From positions 434,001 through 498,000 of the forward strand of contig NW_025954976.1 in assembly GCF_022376445.1 (NCBI RefSeq): a DNA stretch of 64,000 nt, in the 5' to 3' direction. The notes beneath the pieces are model-generated. The model was not told the DNA's origin. It ran no database searches and saw only the letters and a program-made list of their open reading frames with translations. Position 1 is the stretch's first letter. Each line of letters starts with the position of its first letter. This DNA comes from Fomitopsis serialis (lineage: Eukaryota > Basidiomycota > Agaricomycetes > Polyporales > Fomitopsidaceae). Both the position numbers and the translations under genes were made by a program. Positions 24,001-38,446 of the stretch are shown here, piece by piece.

Positions 24001-25613
24001 TTCGAACTCGAATATAGACAGTGGTGACGTGACCCAGCGGCGGAGATGCCCGGCCATGTCTAGCGCAATTTCAGGGAAACTGACACAATGTCAGAATTGT
24101 TACTGCAGCTCATGATGACTCTGACGTACTTGCGAACTAGGATGGCAGTTGACTTGAGAGCAGCTTCGCGTACCATATTATCGCATGCAGGCGATTCAAT
24201 GCCAAGCAACCGTCTCAACCTGTTATAGAGACCTTTGTCGAGCTCTCCCAAAGCGGCGGAACATACAGCCGCCAGTTTCTAGAATATACGCGTTTGGTAG
24301 ATGAGTGCATTGGGAAAGCGTATGACATACCAGACTCTCTGACATGGTCTCCCAAGCGTAGCTGTCTTCCGAAGGCTCCGTATCCATCTCTTCAATTTGT
24401 AGGAGTAGGGTAGAGAAAGATTTCATGCATAGTCTCGTGTCGCCTTCAGCGTTTGCCGGTAGTTCTCGTCCACAACTGCGTTATCGGCGATGGCGCTCCG
24501 CAGCAATGCCTGCCATGCCTTGTTTGCAGCAGCAGCTTCCACGAAATCGGGGTAACCGGGGTTGTATGACGTGGTCGCATTGCCTACTGCCTGCGCAAGA
24601 ATCGTCCACTCTGCCTCCGTAACGCAGCAAACGATGAAGTAGCCGCTGAGCGGCCTGCCGCGCGACACATACCGAGTGAACAAAGTCTGGATATACTGTA
24701 TTTGGTCCATGTCTTCTTCCTCGGCACCGCTCGGAACGATGTCGATGAGTAGTCGATTCAAGCGTTCGGCGACGCCAACATCGAAAAGCGCGTTGAGCAG
24801 TTGAGAGAGAGTCGACCATTCGTTGACAGACCAATCAAATGACACAGATATGATTGCCCTGTAGAATCCGTGGAAGGCCGGTGCGATTTGAGTGAGGATG
24901 TCAACCGCTGAAACGGGGGTAAGGAGCGGCTGTTCGAAACTGTCACGTAGACCTACCCTCGCCAGTTTTCAACAAGTTGACGATGCTGTCCGTGAAGCGC
25001 ACTATCGCATCGAGTGCGTGTACACGATACTCGGAATGGGAATTGGCGATCCGGAGCAATGCAGACACGGTGGAGAATACGAGCTGGTCGGGCAATGACC
25101 ACTCTATAGCCGGTTGCGTTAGACAGCGGATGCAAGGAAGAGTACTGATCTCACCTTCCCAGAACAAGCATTGATCAAAGTCGATGTAAGGAACATCGCG
25201 CAAGATGTCCACAAGTACGGGGACTGTTTGCTCCACGTGAGCATCGGGCAGACTCACAGCGAGCTCCGCGAAGCCGATGTTGCACTGTACTCTGGAGTTT
25301 GACTGCAAATGGAGGTTACATCATCAGATTGAAAACCAGACCGAGATGCGATACTGTCCTTACCATGAATACTCTCGCTTCCTCAGTATTCTCTACATCC
25401 GCATCCTCCACATCACGCGTCTCGACCTTCGACGTCACCAAGTCGATTGCGGTCGCGACGCCTTCGCCATGTATGTTGTCCTTCGCGTCGCTAACATTAG
25501 ATGCGAGGTCGGACAGTATGAGTTGACGAATATTCAGTTCAAGGCTACGCAGTCATGGGTCAGAGCAGAATGGTCGCTTCCGAGTCGGGCAGCGCAGTCA
25601 CTCACCAGTCCAT
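18022..25613 (-). CDS. STT4: phosphatidylinositol 4-kinase, type III alpha (Stt4)
   Basis: Makes PI4P at the plasma membrane, supporting PI(4,5)P2 supply, actin and cell-wall signalling. The long helical N-terminal part occupies about 20-25.6 kb, for example [40 protein letters not shown] and [20 protein letters not shown]. The kinase domain is at the C-terminus: [20 protein letters not shown], then [32 protein letters not shown] (catalytic DRHNGN) and [10 protein letters not shown], with an intron (about 18630-18687) exactly between HI and DFG. Near the end are [35 protein letters not shown] and [20 protein letters not shown]. The last residues LQNGIPYK match the Stt4/PI4KA C-terminus, confirming the stop at 18022. 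The start at 25613 (MDC then, across an intron, [19 protein letters not shown]) is less certain than the end. About 30 introns; total length fits the roughly 1,900-residue family. Confidence 0.92.
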
Positions 25614-26177
25614 GACGCGTCAATAACTATGGTGCGGGAATGAGAGACGTCTGAAATTCAAAGCAGTAGTGTTCTAGCAGACAGAGTGGTTTGGAGGTTG
25701 CAAACGAATGCCTGCTCGGGCACCGCGAGCATTAAGGTATATGAAGTGGAGACTTCGGAGACTTGGGTCCGGGGAACACATGGAGCGCCCATGCCGGCGA
25801 TCAGAGTCTGGTGCAAGGCTGCTTTAGGCAACCGAGTAGAAGTTGGTTATGTTCTCAAAAGCGATATTGTTGATGGCAGTTGAGGATAATGGCACGTATT
25901 TCTGCCTCAAGGACTCGGACAAAAAACGGGAGAATCACTGAAGCAACAACGCAAAACCGTACAGGTAGGGCGCAATCTCGGTCCGAGCATCGCATGGGGT
26001 CTCAGGACCGTCGTAACGTTGACAAGAACAACCCTGCAGAAGATGCAAAACCTGTTGAAGGCGTACATGTTCAGCATGCATTCATCTGATGCAGTGACTT
26101 CGTATACAGTTTCCTTGCGCTAATATACAATGGTATCAGCCAGCGTAATCCCACATAGTAAACCGGTGGTATCGCAA
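25614..26177. other. spacer between STT4 start and BCKDHB stop
   Basis: About 560 bp with the presumed STT4 promoter next to 25613 and the BCKDHB 3' region next to 26178. Short frames only (for example plus 25880-26089), none resembling a known protein. I see no structure of note. Confidence 0.55.
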
Positions 26178-27861
26178 TCAGTAAGTCAGTGTCTCAACAA
26201 CACCATCAAGTATCCGCAGAGAATCAGGCATGTAGAATTTCTCGAATTGCATAGGAACGGGAATGCTGGGGATCCATTAGATGAGCATTGCTGACGACTA
26301 GCACAAAAACACGTACTCCCATCCCGTGATAAGCTTGACGGGTGCGTTGAGCTTCAAAAAGCACCTCTTCTGTATCTCGGCACCAACCTCAGCACCGACT
26401 CCACCAGTCCGACCGGCTTCGTGGACAACGACAAGTCTGCCCGTCCGGTTGACGCTCTCGACGACAGTATCGACGTCCCACGGAAGTATGGTGCGCAAGT
26501 CTATGAGTTCCACTTTCGCGCCACGAATCGATGGTGGCACATGAGGCGAGAGAGCTCCGGAGGGGTTCGCGAGCATATGCATCGCGGCTTCGCAGTAGTA
26601 GATAGGCGTGCCCCATGAAAGCAAGGTTAGATCGGAACCTCGCACGAGCGTTTCTGCGCGCGCCAGAGGTAATTGGTAGTCATCCACAGGAACTTGCTCG
26701 ACTATACCGAGGTGAGCAGACCTATAACTGACGAGATTAGAGAGGTTTGGATGACCTACCGGCAGAACGGTAAAGAATCTTTGGTTCCATGAAGATCACT
26801 GGGTTCGGGTCGCGTATAGATGCCAACAGCAACCCTTTCGCTTGCGTAGGAGATCGCGGAATGACGATCTGGAGGTACAATCGGTCAGACCGGACGTACA
26901 TAACAACGCAAAAGTAAAGTGACCTTGATTCCTGCAGCACCCATGAAGAAGCCCTCTGGACTCTGGGAGTGATAGTGAGCGCCATGACCAACCGCCATAG
27001 AAGGGCACCGGATGGTGAGTGACCCAGCATGGAATTGACCGGATGAGCGGTAACGATACTTGGCGGCTTCATTGACGATCTATCCTTCCGATGAAGCTCT
27101 CTTCTCAAGCAGAAGTATTGAATGTGACTGACCTGGTCAAATGCGGGAAAGATGTAGTCCGCGAACTGAATCTCAGCAATTGCCGTCTGGCCCATAGCAG
27201 CAATTCCTATCCCGAAACCAGCGATACCTTGTTCGCTCAATGGTGTATTGAATACCCTCTCTCTGCCTGATATCTCATGAATCCAACCCGAGTAAATCCG
27301 ACAGATAAACATACCAAACTCTTCCGCCAACCCCTGTAGTGAAGGACATGAACCGAGCGACATCTGAGCAGCATCGCAGCCACTTACCATCGTACAACGG
27401 AACACCCCCCCAAACGCCACGTCTTCACCGAACACTACAGCTGTGTCATCTCTCATCATGGCATTACTGCAGGAGTGTGTTCCGACGTGGATAAGCTCCG
27501 GGAATACACACATAGCAGCCAGCCACAGACCTCAACGCGTCTCGGACTGCCTGGTACATGTTCATCTTGCGCGTTTCGCGTCCCGCGATGAGAGCATCGG
27601 ACGAGCCTGTCTCCTGTTCGTCTGTCCAGTGTATGCCATGCGTGCGGAGGGCTGAATCGCGTGTTGACCGGAGAAACGAAGAGGTGGCTATGGATGGGAG
27701 GTGGCCGCCGGCGGGGTGGGACACGGTGGCCGTGGAGTTCCATCTGCAAAAGCGCTGCTAGGTTCGTTCAACAGCGAGGACTTGAATGATGCGCTTGCTC
27801 TTACATGCAATGGCGCGATGTCTGCTGCCCGCCGCCGTCCGGTCGACCTGAGAGAGATCAT
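26178..27861 (-). CDS. branched-chain 2-oxoacid dehydrogenase E1 beta subunit, mitochondrial
   Basis: Beta subunit of the thiamine-diphosphate-dependent E1 of the mitochondrial BCKDH complex, which oxidises the keto acids of Leu, Ile and Val. The start chosen is the ATG at 27861: [19 protein letters not shown], an Arg-rich, acid-poor presequence. An intron follows, then [16 protein letters not shown] and [13 protein letters not shown]. Core: [59 protein letters not shown]. The transketolase C-domain reads [60 protein letters not shown]. The last exon, found through an intron of about 50 bp, gives [20 protein letters not shown] and a stop at 26178. The [14 protein letters not shown] motif separates it from the PDH E1 beta subunit. 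The start is 186 bp from the creC start, divergent. Confidence 0.92.
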
Positions 27862-28047
27862 GGTGGCTCCTGACTTGCCGCGAGCGAGCTCGTTCAGCGC
27901 CGGCCGCTCACCCGCTGACACAGGCTGACACCAAGTAGGACGCAGCACAAACCGGATCAAGTCCCCACCATCATCGATTCATCGCCGAACGGCAGTCTCA
28001 GACTGAAGCTCGCTCACTGTCGTCGCAGCCTCTCGCGTCGAGGCAGG

Positions 28048-30320
28048 ATGGAGAATGAGTCGACCTTCGTAGCCCCCGAAGGCGTGTACTCGTGACGGAG
28101 GAACACAAGACGACCGTCTCGGCGGGCCAGCACACAGTCAACGCGGTACCAATCCTCTACCCCACACGCCTCTCTGCTGTCACCGTCAGGTACCCTACGA
28201 ACAAATCTGTCAACTCGCCAGTCTTCACGCAACTCCTGGGAGGGAACCGAGAGAGGGAGAGTAAGAAGGACAAGGACAAGGACAGAGTTTCCCCTAAGGC
28301 GGAGGATGGTCTCAGTGTCTCGAGCAGCGAGGATCCAGACGATGCATCCCCCGACGTCTCGACGGCTCCCGGGCCAGAGAACGTCAAGACATCGCCCATG
28401 GTCGGGCACGACATACCCAATAACATATTCTCGCATACCCCTGCAGGCAAGAAGAAAGCTGCGGCGCGCCCCAAGCACAACATGAGGACAACATCCTCCA
28501 CATTCATCACCCGCTTACAGAATGCGGATAACCTGCATAGGAATCTGCAGTCGAAGCAAGGGGAAACTACGTTTCTCTTCTACAATTCAGCGAAGAGCTT
28601 CATATGGACCGAAGCAGGCACCAAGGCTAAGGTGAGTGCCCGCAACGCTCGACCGCCACGGTCAGTATTGGAGGTTGGACTAGGAAACATTGGCAAGGAT
28701 CCACTTCTCAGCCCATCCCACTTGCCACGATGTGAATCTCGCTACAGTGTGTCCTGAGCGGATAGACGTCATCATCGGCTTCAACACCGGAGATCTTCTG
28801 TGGTTTGGTAAGGCGAGCACCATTCCTGCCGTTGTCTTCTAATGTCTTCTAGACCCCATGTCTTCCAGATATGGCCGTTTGAATAAGCAGGTACGTTGTA
28901 GCTCTGCGGTTCTCGTCTAGCGCACGCTAACGTTCCCAAGGGTCGCATATGCACCTCCCCATGCACAGCGGTGCGATGGGTTCCGGATTCACCCAACCTA
29001 TTCCTTGTCTCACATGCAAACGGCACCATCGTTGTGTATGATAAGGAACGTGAGGATGGCGCATTCGTCGCACAGGAGCCAGGAGCACCCTCTGGGTCAA
29101 CTCCAGGTTCGCCAGTAGAGGGCGTGGCTTCGAGCTCCTCGATCGGTGAATGGGATCCGCTGGACAGTATCTATGTGACTATGCCTCCTTGGCATCCTGT
29201 AACCGTTGGCGGCGCTATGGCTGGTGGAGGAAAGCAGGACAAGGACAAGACCGCGAAGAATCCTGTCAGCCACTGGAAGGTTTCCCGTAAGCGCATCGTA
29301 GGTCAGCAATGCAGCGCATCTGTCTCGAGCGCGCAGCCTGATAACATCTGTTGTAGACTTTGTTTTCTCGCCAGACGCAAAGTTTGTAGCTGCCATCTCT
29401 GAGGATGGTTGCCTCCGAGTGATAGATACCATCGCTGAACAGTGAGTAGTCTCGACGCGCTTCATTCCGTTAGCCAGGCTTACACCGTACGAAGGCTAAT
29501 CGACTGCTACGCGTCTTACTTCGGTGCTCTCAGTTGTGTAGCATGGTCGCCGGATGGGCGTTTCATAATCGTAAGTTGTTATGATGCTGCTATGCTTAGA
29601 GGTGCTCATGCGCCGTCAGACCGGGGGGCAAGATGACCTAGTGACGATAATCTCGCCATGGGAGCAACGTGTTATCGCTCGCTGTCAGGGTCATTCGTCA
29701 TTTGTCTCCGCCCTCGCGTTCGACGACATTCGTTGCGATGGTCGCACCTACCGGTTTGGTAGTGTGGGCGAAGACAACAAACTTATCCTGGTATGTTCGT
29801 ACTAGCGGTATACATACACTCAACTCATTGTGCATGTAGTGGGACTTCTCAAGCGGAGCGCTTCATCGACCGAAACTACACGTGAGTTCATTGGTCATCG
29901 ATGCTTTCTCATCTTGAACGTTACTATGCCATAGGCGTCACACCAACAACGAATATCAATGACCTCCTCGTTGTCTCTCGCCCTCCGGAGACGAGGCGAA
30001 TCTACATTATTTCTATCGCCGAACGGCGCGGAGGCTATGCCACGGTACCACCCCGCGCCATCCCGTAACGAGGTCGCTGTAGTACAACCAGTGCTTGTGA
30101 GTATTCGCGTCGTCTTCCTGATTACTTGCTCATGCGGATGTAGGTAAAACATATCGGTGCCGACATGCTGACAGACATCATGTTCATGTCTCGAGGTATC
30201 CTCACGGCGTCCAGAACAGGCCACATCAAGCTGTGGATCCGGCCACTCGTGGTCAAGCCACGTCATCTACGGAGTCAGAGCACATATCGGAGGGACTCTT
30301 GGGTGGACGTCGCTGCTTGA
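28048..30320 (+). CDS. creC: CreC/WDR20-type WD40 protein (deubiquitinase cofactor)
   Basis: WD40 scaffold of the CreB-CreC deubiquitinase pair in fungal carbon catabolite regulation (WDR20 with USP12/46 in animals). The start at 28048 ([15 protein letters not shown]) matches the family opening. The next 150-200 residues are low complexity and their exon structure is uncertain; an indel there is possible. Then come [20 protein letters not shown] and, through several introns, [154 protein letters not shown]. The C-terminal part [20 protein letters not shown] then [14 protein letters not shown] corresponds to the last propeller blade of creC. TGA at 30318-30320. Confidence 0.9.
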
Positions 30321-30504
30321 TGTTCGCTCTGCATTCGATGCCGTTATCATTATTAAACTCTTGCTGTATTTTAATCCTCAGTCCAGACCATGTTGATGAG
30401 ATTCGCTATGGTTCTGTCATCGTGTATCGTGAGAGTTACAAACGCATATGTTTGCCGCCGGCCGCAGAGTATGCACACGCTTATGCCTACTGATCCTGTT
30501 TGCA

Positions 30505-31827
30505 TCACCTCCGCACTATGACAGCCCATCTCTCCAATAGCTTGTTCGTGAGGCATGCGGCCTCCCAGCTTGCAAAGAACCGCTCCGCTCGCCAGTTGGT
30601 GACACCCCGCTGCTGGACGAACTTCTCCACAGCAACTCTGTTATCTTCCAAGTCTTGCACATACGCATGTAGCGAACTGGCGCACGCGTCCGAGATGTTG
30701 AGGATCGAGTCGACAGCCAGAGAATTTGGACCCGAGGTCAGGAGCTGCACGATTTGGGGCATAGACGAGAAGAGTGGGGCGGGTGCCCATCGGCCACGTC
30801 GCGGTGCGGGGGACTTCTGGTTCTTCGAAGACGGGCTAGACCTGCTGTGAGGAAGGAAGGGCAACGCGGCGAGAACAAAGTTGCTGCTCGGAAAGGATGC
30901 TGAGGTCCCCGTAGTCGTGAAGATTAGAGTCAAGCTGCTTCCCGGTACCAGAGACGATTGTAAGTCCTTGATCGAGGTTTCCATGAGGGTATATGCGATG
31001 TCATCGAGGGAGACAGTAGGAGGGAAAATCGCGGAGGCCATGGTGGGAAGTCGTGGTAAGACATCGTGCTCGGGTGGTGGGGCTTGGGCAGGCATGTACC
31101 CTTGTTGTCGGGAAGTTCGCCCGTCGTTCGGAATTGACTCTGAATGTTTGTCAGCACTCAGACAGGGTGAAGTCGTGCATATAGTCACCTAGTAGGGGCT
31201 TCGACAGTGCGCTCTGTATCAACTGCTGATTGTATATCAGCATCTACATTGCACAGAATCATTATGCGCACTTACCCGTGTCTTTGGCGGTGCCAACTGC
31301 GCAGAAAGGGTCCATCCTAACACGTCCACCCACCACGCGCGTTCCACAGAAAGACCAAAGGTCCAACCGTCGACCCGGAATTCATTTCGAAGCAGGTCAG
31401 GAAGATCGAGCCTCGGGTCCCTGAGTTCTATCCGCCCACTAAGGACATCGTCCACCAGCGCACGTAGAGGAAACCGCAGAGTAGTGTCGTGAACAGTGAC
31501 GGCCTGTTGCGCTAGCTTGACATAGGATGCAGGCCAGAGGGAACAAGTCGGCGTCAGGATGTAGAGCAAAGTTTGCAATGCCTTGCGAGTCTCTGGAGCA
31601 CGGCGAGCACGAGCACGAGATCGCCGAAGAGATGTTGTATACAGAATTATGCCAAAGAGAGCTGCAGCGCATATAGAGACTGGGAACCAGTGATGGAGGA
31701 GGGAGTCTCTTGAGACTGTGATGTCTACTCCGGCCGGAAGTTGAAGAGAAGAATATAGTAACACGAGTTCATCGCGTATATTTTGAGCTTGCGCTTGTAG
31801 GAATGCAAAGTCGACTTGTGAGGCCAT
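30505..31827 (-). CDS. unrecognised protein with one membrane segment
   Basis: I do not recognise the family. ATG at 31827: MASQVDFAFLQAQAQNIRDE, then a single hydrophobic segment, WFPVSICAAALFGIILYTTS, flanked by an Arg cluster (LRRSRARARRAP) that would be cytosolic under the positive-inside rule. Two short introns near 31155-31285 are supported by frame continuity (APPKTR to LIQSALSKPLLE to SIPNDGR). The rest is mainly helical: VSLDDIAYTLMETSIKDLQS, a Ser/Pro/Arg patch, then IVQLLTSGPNSLAVDSILNI, SLHAYVQDLEDNRVAVEKFV and AERFFASWEAACLTNKLLER. TGA at 30505. The length is about 410 residues. It resembles a tail- or signal-anchored organelle protein, which is inference only. It sits head-to-head with MCM7 (240 bp) and tail-to-tail with creC. 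Confidence 0.7.
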
Positions 31828-31989
31828 GGCATCCGCCGGTTGCTGTTGAAAGACGACTATTACTAGTCAGAGCTCGAGACCGCGGCCCTACGAGTGGTAG
31901 TACCGGTAAGAGTCTAAGTAGATTACTCTGAGTAACTCTCCGCCGGCCGGCCTCACACCGGCACTGGCCACAAGACGCGCTGTGACTGG

Positions 31990-31995
31990 ACGCGT
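31990..31995. promoter_or_regulatory. MluI cell-cycle box (ACGCGT) upstream of MCM7
   Basis: A perfect ACGCGT lies about 75 bp before the MCM7 ATG, within the string GACTGGACGCGTCG followed by CGTCGTG. ACGCGT is the binding core of MBF (Mbp1-Swi6), which drives G1/S genes, MCM genes among them, in yeasts. Use here is inferred from position and family knowledge. Confidence 0.55.
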
Positions 31996-32067
31996 CGCGT
32001 CGTGTCACACACTCAAGTGTCACCCTTCGTCTCGCGCTCGACTCTGCTCTCGACCACATTGCCCGCG

Positions 32068-35239
<3,172 letters not shown>

Positions 35240-35395
35240 TTCTCGCTGCTCGATGTATTACGTACTTTCCTGTCTCGTTGTTTTCGAAGGGTGCTCTGCT
35301 GTCTGTACTGATATGTAGCACATAAATACCACAATGTCCACATTAATATGACGATAAACAACAACACATGAGAACGAGCGTGTCGTACAACGAGA

Positions 35396-38226
35396 CTACC
35401 GCGTCTCAGAGGCATGCTCCCAGCTACCATCACCGCTACCGCTGCCGCTCGCTGGACTATCTGACCGAGTGTGTCCGTGTTCATGACCATGCTCCGTCGC
35501 AGGGTCTGGCTCGTCTCTGTAGGGTGCTGGTGTCACGCCCGCTGTGGACGGATCGTCGTCCAAGAATCCAGCGTGCAGGTTGACACCTGGCGATGCGCCA
35601 CGCGCATGTAACCGCGTTTCCTCGTCGGCTTCGTCGTCATCGGAAAGCTCGCCGAAGGCATCGTAGAGCTCCTTCGTCCTCTGGCCACCCGCTCCCCCGC
35701 CTCCCCCGCCAATCGCGCCCATCGCTACGTCTTCGCTGGCGGGCAACGTGGTGTAGTGCTGCCTCATGCGGACGCGACGCCTCCAGAAGTATACGCCGGC
35801 GGAAATGGCGAAGGCAATGACGGCACCGACAGCGATGAAGAACCAGAGCGGGTTCGTCACGAGGTTGGACAGGTCCGCGAACCAGCCCTCGTCCGGCGTC
35901 GGCGTGCTCGTCGCGCTTGCCTCAGCATCGCCGGCGGGCTTGCCACCGCTGCCTGGGAAAGCAGGTTTGCTGGCATCGCCCTGTGATGTGTCGTGGTCAT
36001 CGGGGAGATGATCAGTCGGTTTCGAGTGTTGCTTCGTCGTGGTCGCAGAAGGGAGGGAGATGACAGTAGACGGGTAACTGTGCTCCGTGGAGCCAGGAGC
36101 CAGGACGGTGTCGACGTGAGGTACGTCGTAATCTTGACGGGTTTGCTGATGTCCTTGACGGAGCCCCAGAGCGTCATTGTCCAGCCGAGGAACACACCCG
36201 ACTGGCCCTCTTTCGCCTGATCAGAAACACGGATGGTCCACGTGCCAACGGGATTTTCGTCCCTGCCAATGCGTTGATAAAGCCAGCAATGGAGAGAGAT
36301 GGATAAACCTACCAGTGCTTGACGGTCATGAAAGTCCAGCCCGGATAGCCAGTAATCGCAGCATCTCCATACCGCCTGGAAGCGAGAATACTGTGCACAC
36401 CGTTCGGGCTGACAAGCTCGACCTCGACGTCGCCTCTGCGCGAGTGCGTGATCCAAACTTTGATGGTAATGTGCTCTAGCTTCTCGAGGTTGTCATTGTC
36501 AAGCTCGCCTGGGTGACGATCATAGAGCTCGTGACACCTCCAGCGATGATTGGGATTCCACCCTCCGCCTTCTGGAACACGTCCATTGATCCGTTGTTGA
36601 TTTGTACAGCGGGCATCTCGACGAAAGTCTGAGGTTTGACGAGTTGCCAGTCGCGTGCGGCTTCGATGAGCTTGTACGCGTCGACAGCGCCATACCCGTA
36701 CTTGTAACTGAATAGATTGCCAGATGTCGTTTCTCCCAGTCGGGATCATCTGGGTTGATTTTCAGCGCGGTCTTGACGCATAGGTGCTGCACATCACGCC
36801 ACGTCAAATCGGGCCTGGCAATACATCAGGATAACCCATGAGGGGATACTATTCCGCCGTACCTCACTTGCAGCAACAGCGCGAAGACACCGGCAACATT
36901 GGGCGCCGCGGCGGATGTACCACCATGTGTGTGGACACACTTGTTGAGTCCCCTGTCGGTGGTAGTCTAGACATGGCCTCAGCCGCCGCTAGGGGACCAG
37001 AAAACATGACACGCACAATCGCACTTCCACCACCAGATGAATATGCCACTACCATGTTGGCAGCGCAAGCCTCGGAATAATCAGGATGAAGACCTTGGTG
37101 ATCCACGGCGGCAACAGTGACTGAGAAGATACTATTGGTGTAGCCATCAAAGTTGCATTGGTCGTCTGTTCGCCCTCCGTTACCACTGGCGAATACGAAG
37201 ATCGACCCTTTGCCTTCGCGCCCCTGCTGAATGCCGTTCACCATCGCTTTCCTGATGAGATAGTTAGGCCCTTCCATGGATCTGCCATCGTCCGGTGGAC
37301 CCCAACTGCACGAATAGATAGACGTGTTCTGAAAATCATAGTTCAAGGCCGCCGCTTCATCCACATCGGCAATGGGCCCCGACAATATACGCAAGCCAGC
37401 GACTTTACTGTCGTACGCAATCCCAACACCGCATACGTCGTTCTTCGCAGCGGCTATTTGCCCGCGCAGCGAGTGCCATGGTGATCGTTGGACAGCACGG
37501 GGGTAGGCAAGTCGGTATGGTCATTGAAGTCATATGAACCATAGGCATACTGTACATGCATCAACGTCACGTCGATTGAACGACAATCGGACACTTACGA
37601 AGTTCGGTGCGAGATCCTCGCTGGTGTAATCCAACCCGTCGTCTACCAAGGCGGTAATGACGTCTCTGCCCGTGATGCCCGCCTCCCATAGACCGGTCAC
37701 GTTCATCATGTTCTTGGGATGTTTCTCGTTACCAGATGCCACTGCCGAGGAAACTCTGGGTCTGCGATGGCCATCTTCTGAGATACCTCAGCAATCGTTG
37801 GGAAGCCGGTATCCGCGACCGGTGGGGTGGTGCGCGTTTTACACGCTGGCGGAGGGTCTGCGGGGAGAGATGCTTCACCGCAGAAGCTATCCGCTTCGCG
37901 TGAGGTGCGTCCGGACTCCTGGCTGAATGTGCTGAGGATGCACGAGACTGGATCTCCTCGAGTGTCTCCATGACAGGGTCGGCTCGCCGTTTGTCCAGCG
38001 GCGAGGTGGCTTTCGCAGCCCGTACGAGCCAGTGGTTTTGTAGCTGTCCCGCCTGCTCTACAACCTCGACACCGAGCGCTCTCGCGCAGTCGGCCAGCGA
38101 AGCACCCGCGAGAGGACTGTGTTCTAAGACATAGTAGTCGTGTAGAGAGTAGTCACGCTTTGCATGGGTCGCGAATACCGAGTCGAAAGCAAGGAGCGCA
38201 AGGATCAAAGAAAAGGGGAGGCGCAT
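35396..38226 (-). CDS. KEX2: kexin-like Golgi proprotein convertase
   Basis: Membrane-bound subtilisin-type endoprotease that cuts secretory precursors after KR/RR in the late Golgi. ATG at 38226 gives the signal peptide MRLPFSLILALLAFDSVFA. The prodomain includes YYVLEHSPLAGASLADCARA and a KR-type site (QRVKRAPP). Catalytic blocks: GRDVITALVDDGLDYTSEDL (Asp), HHGTRCAGQIAAAKNDVCGV (His), WGPPDDGRSMEGP, IFVFASGNGG (oxyanion Asn), HGGTSAAAPNVAGVFALLLQ (Ser). The P/homo-B domain has KLEHITIKVWITHSRRGDVE and NPVGTWTIRVSDQ. Then come a Ser/Thr region, the membrane span NPLWFFIAVGAVIAFAISAG and an acidic cytosolic tail, ending at 35396. At about 36508 the frame changes (SSMIVTQ then GELDNDNLEKLEH) with no intron; one missing G in a G run explains it. 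The complete catalytic set argues against a real pseudogene. Confidence 0.93.
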
Positions 38227-38446
38227 ATCCGCCTGGTCGAGAGGGCGGAAAGGGAGATGGAAAGAAGCCAGACGGAGAGAGCGACGTGGTCACCGCTGCC
38301 ACCGGCGCGCTCTCTTCCTGCCCATATGAGGAAGGCGCCCGTCCATCAGCTGATTGGCACAGCCGACTTGATCACTGCGAAACATATTCGCAACAGCCAC
38401 CCGGCCACAGCTTCGAGGAAGAGCAAGAAATAGGTACAGCCAGAAT

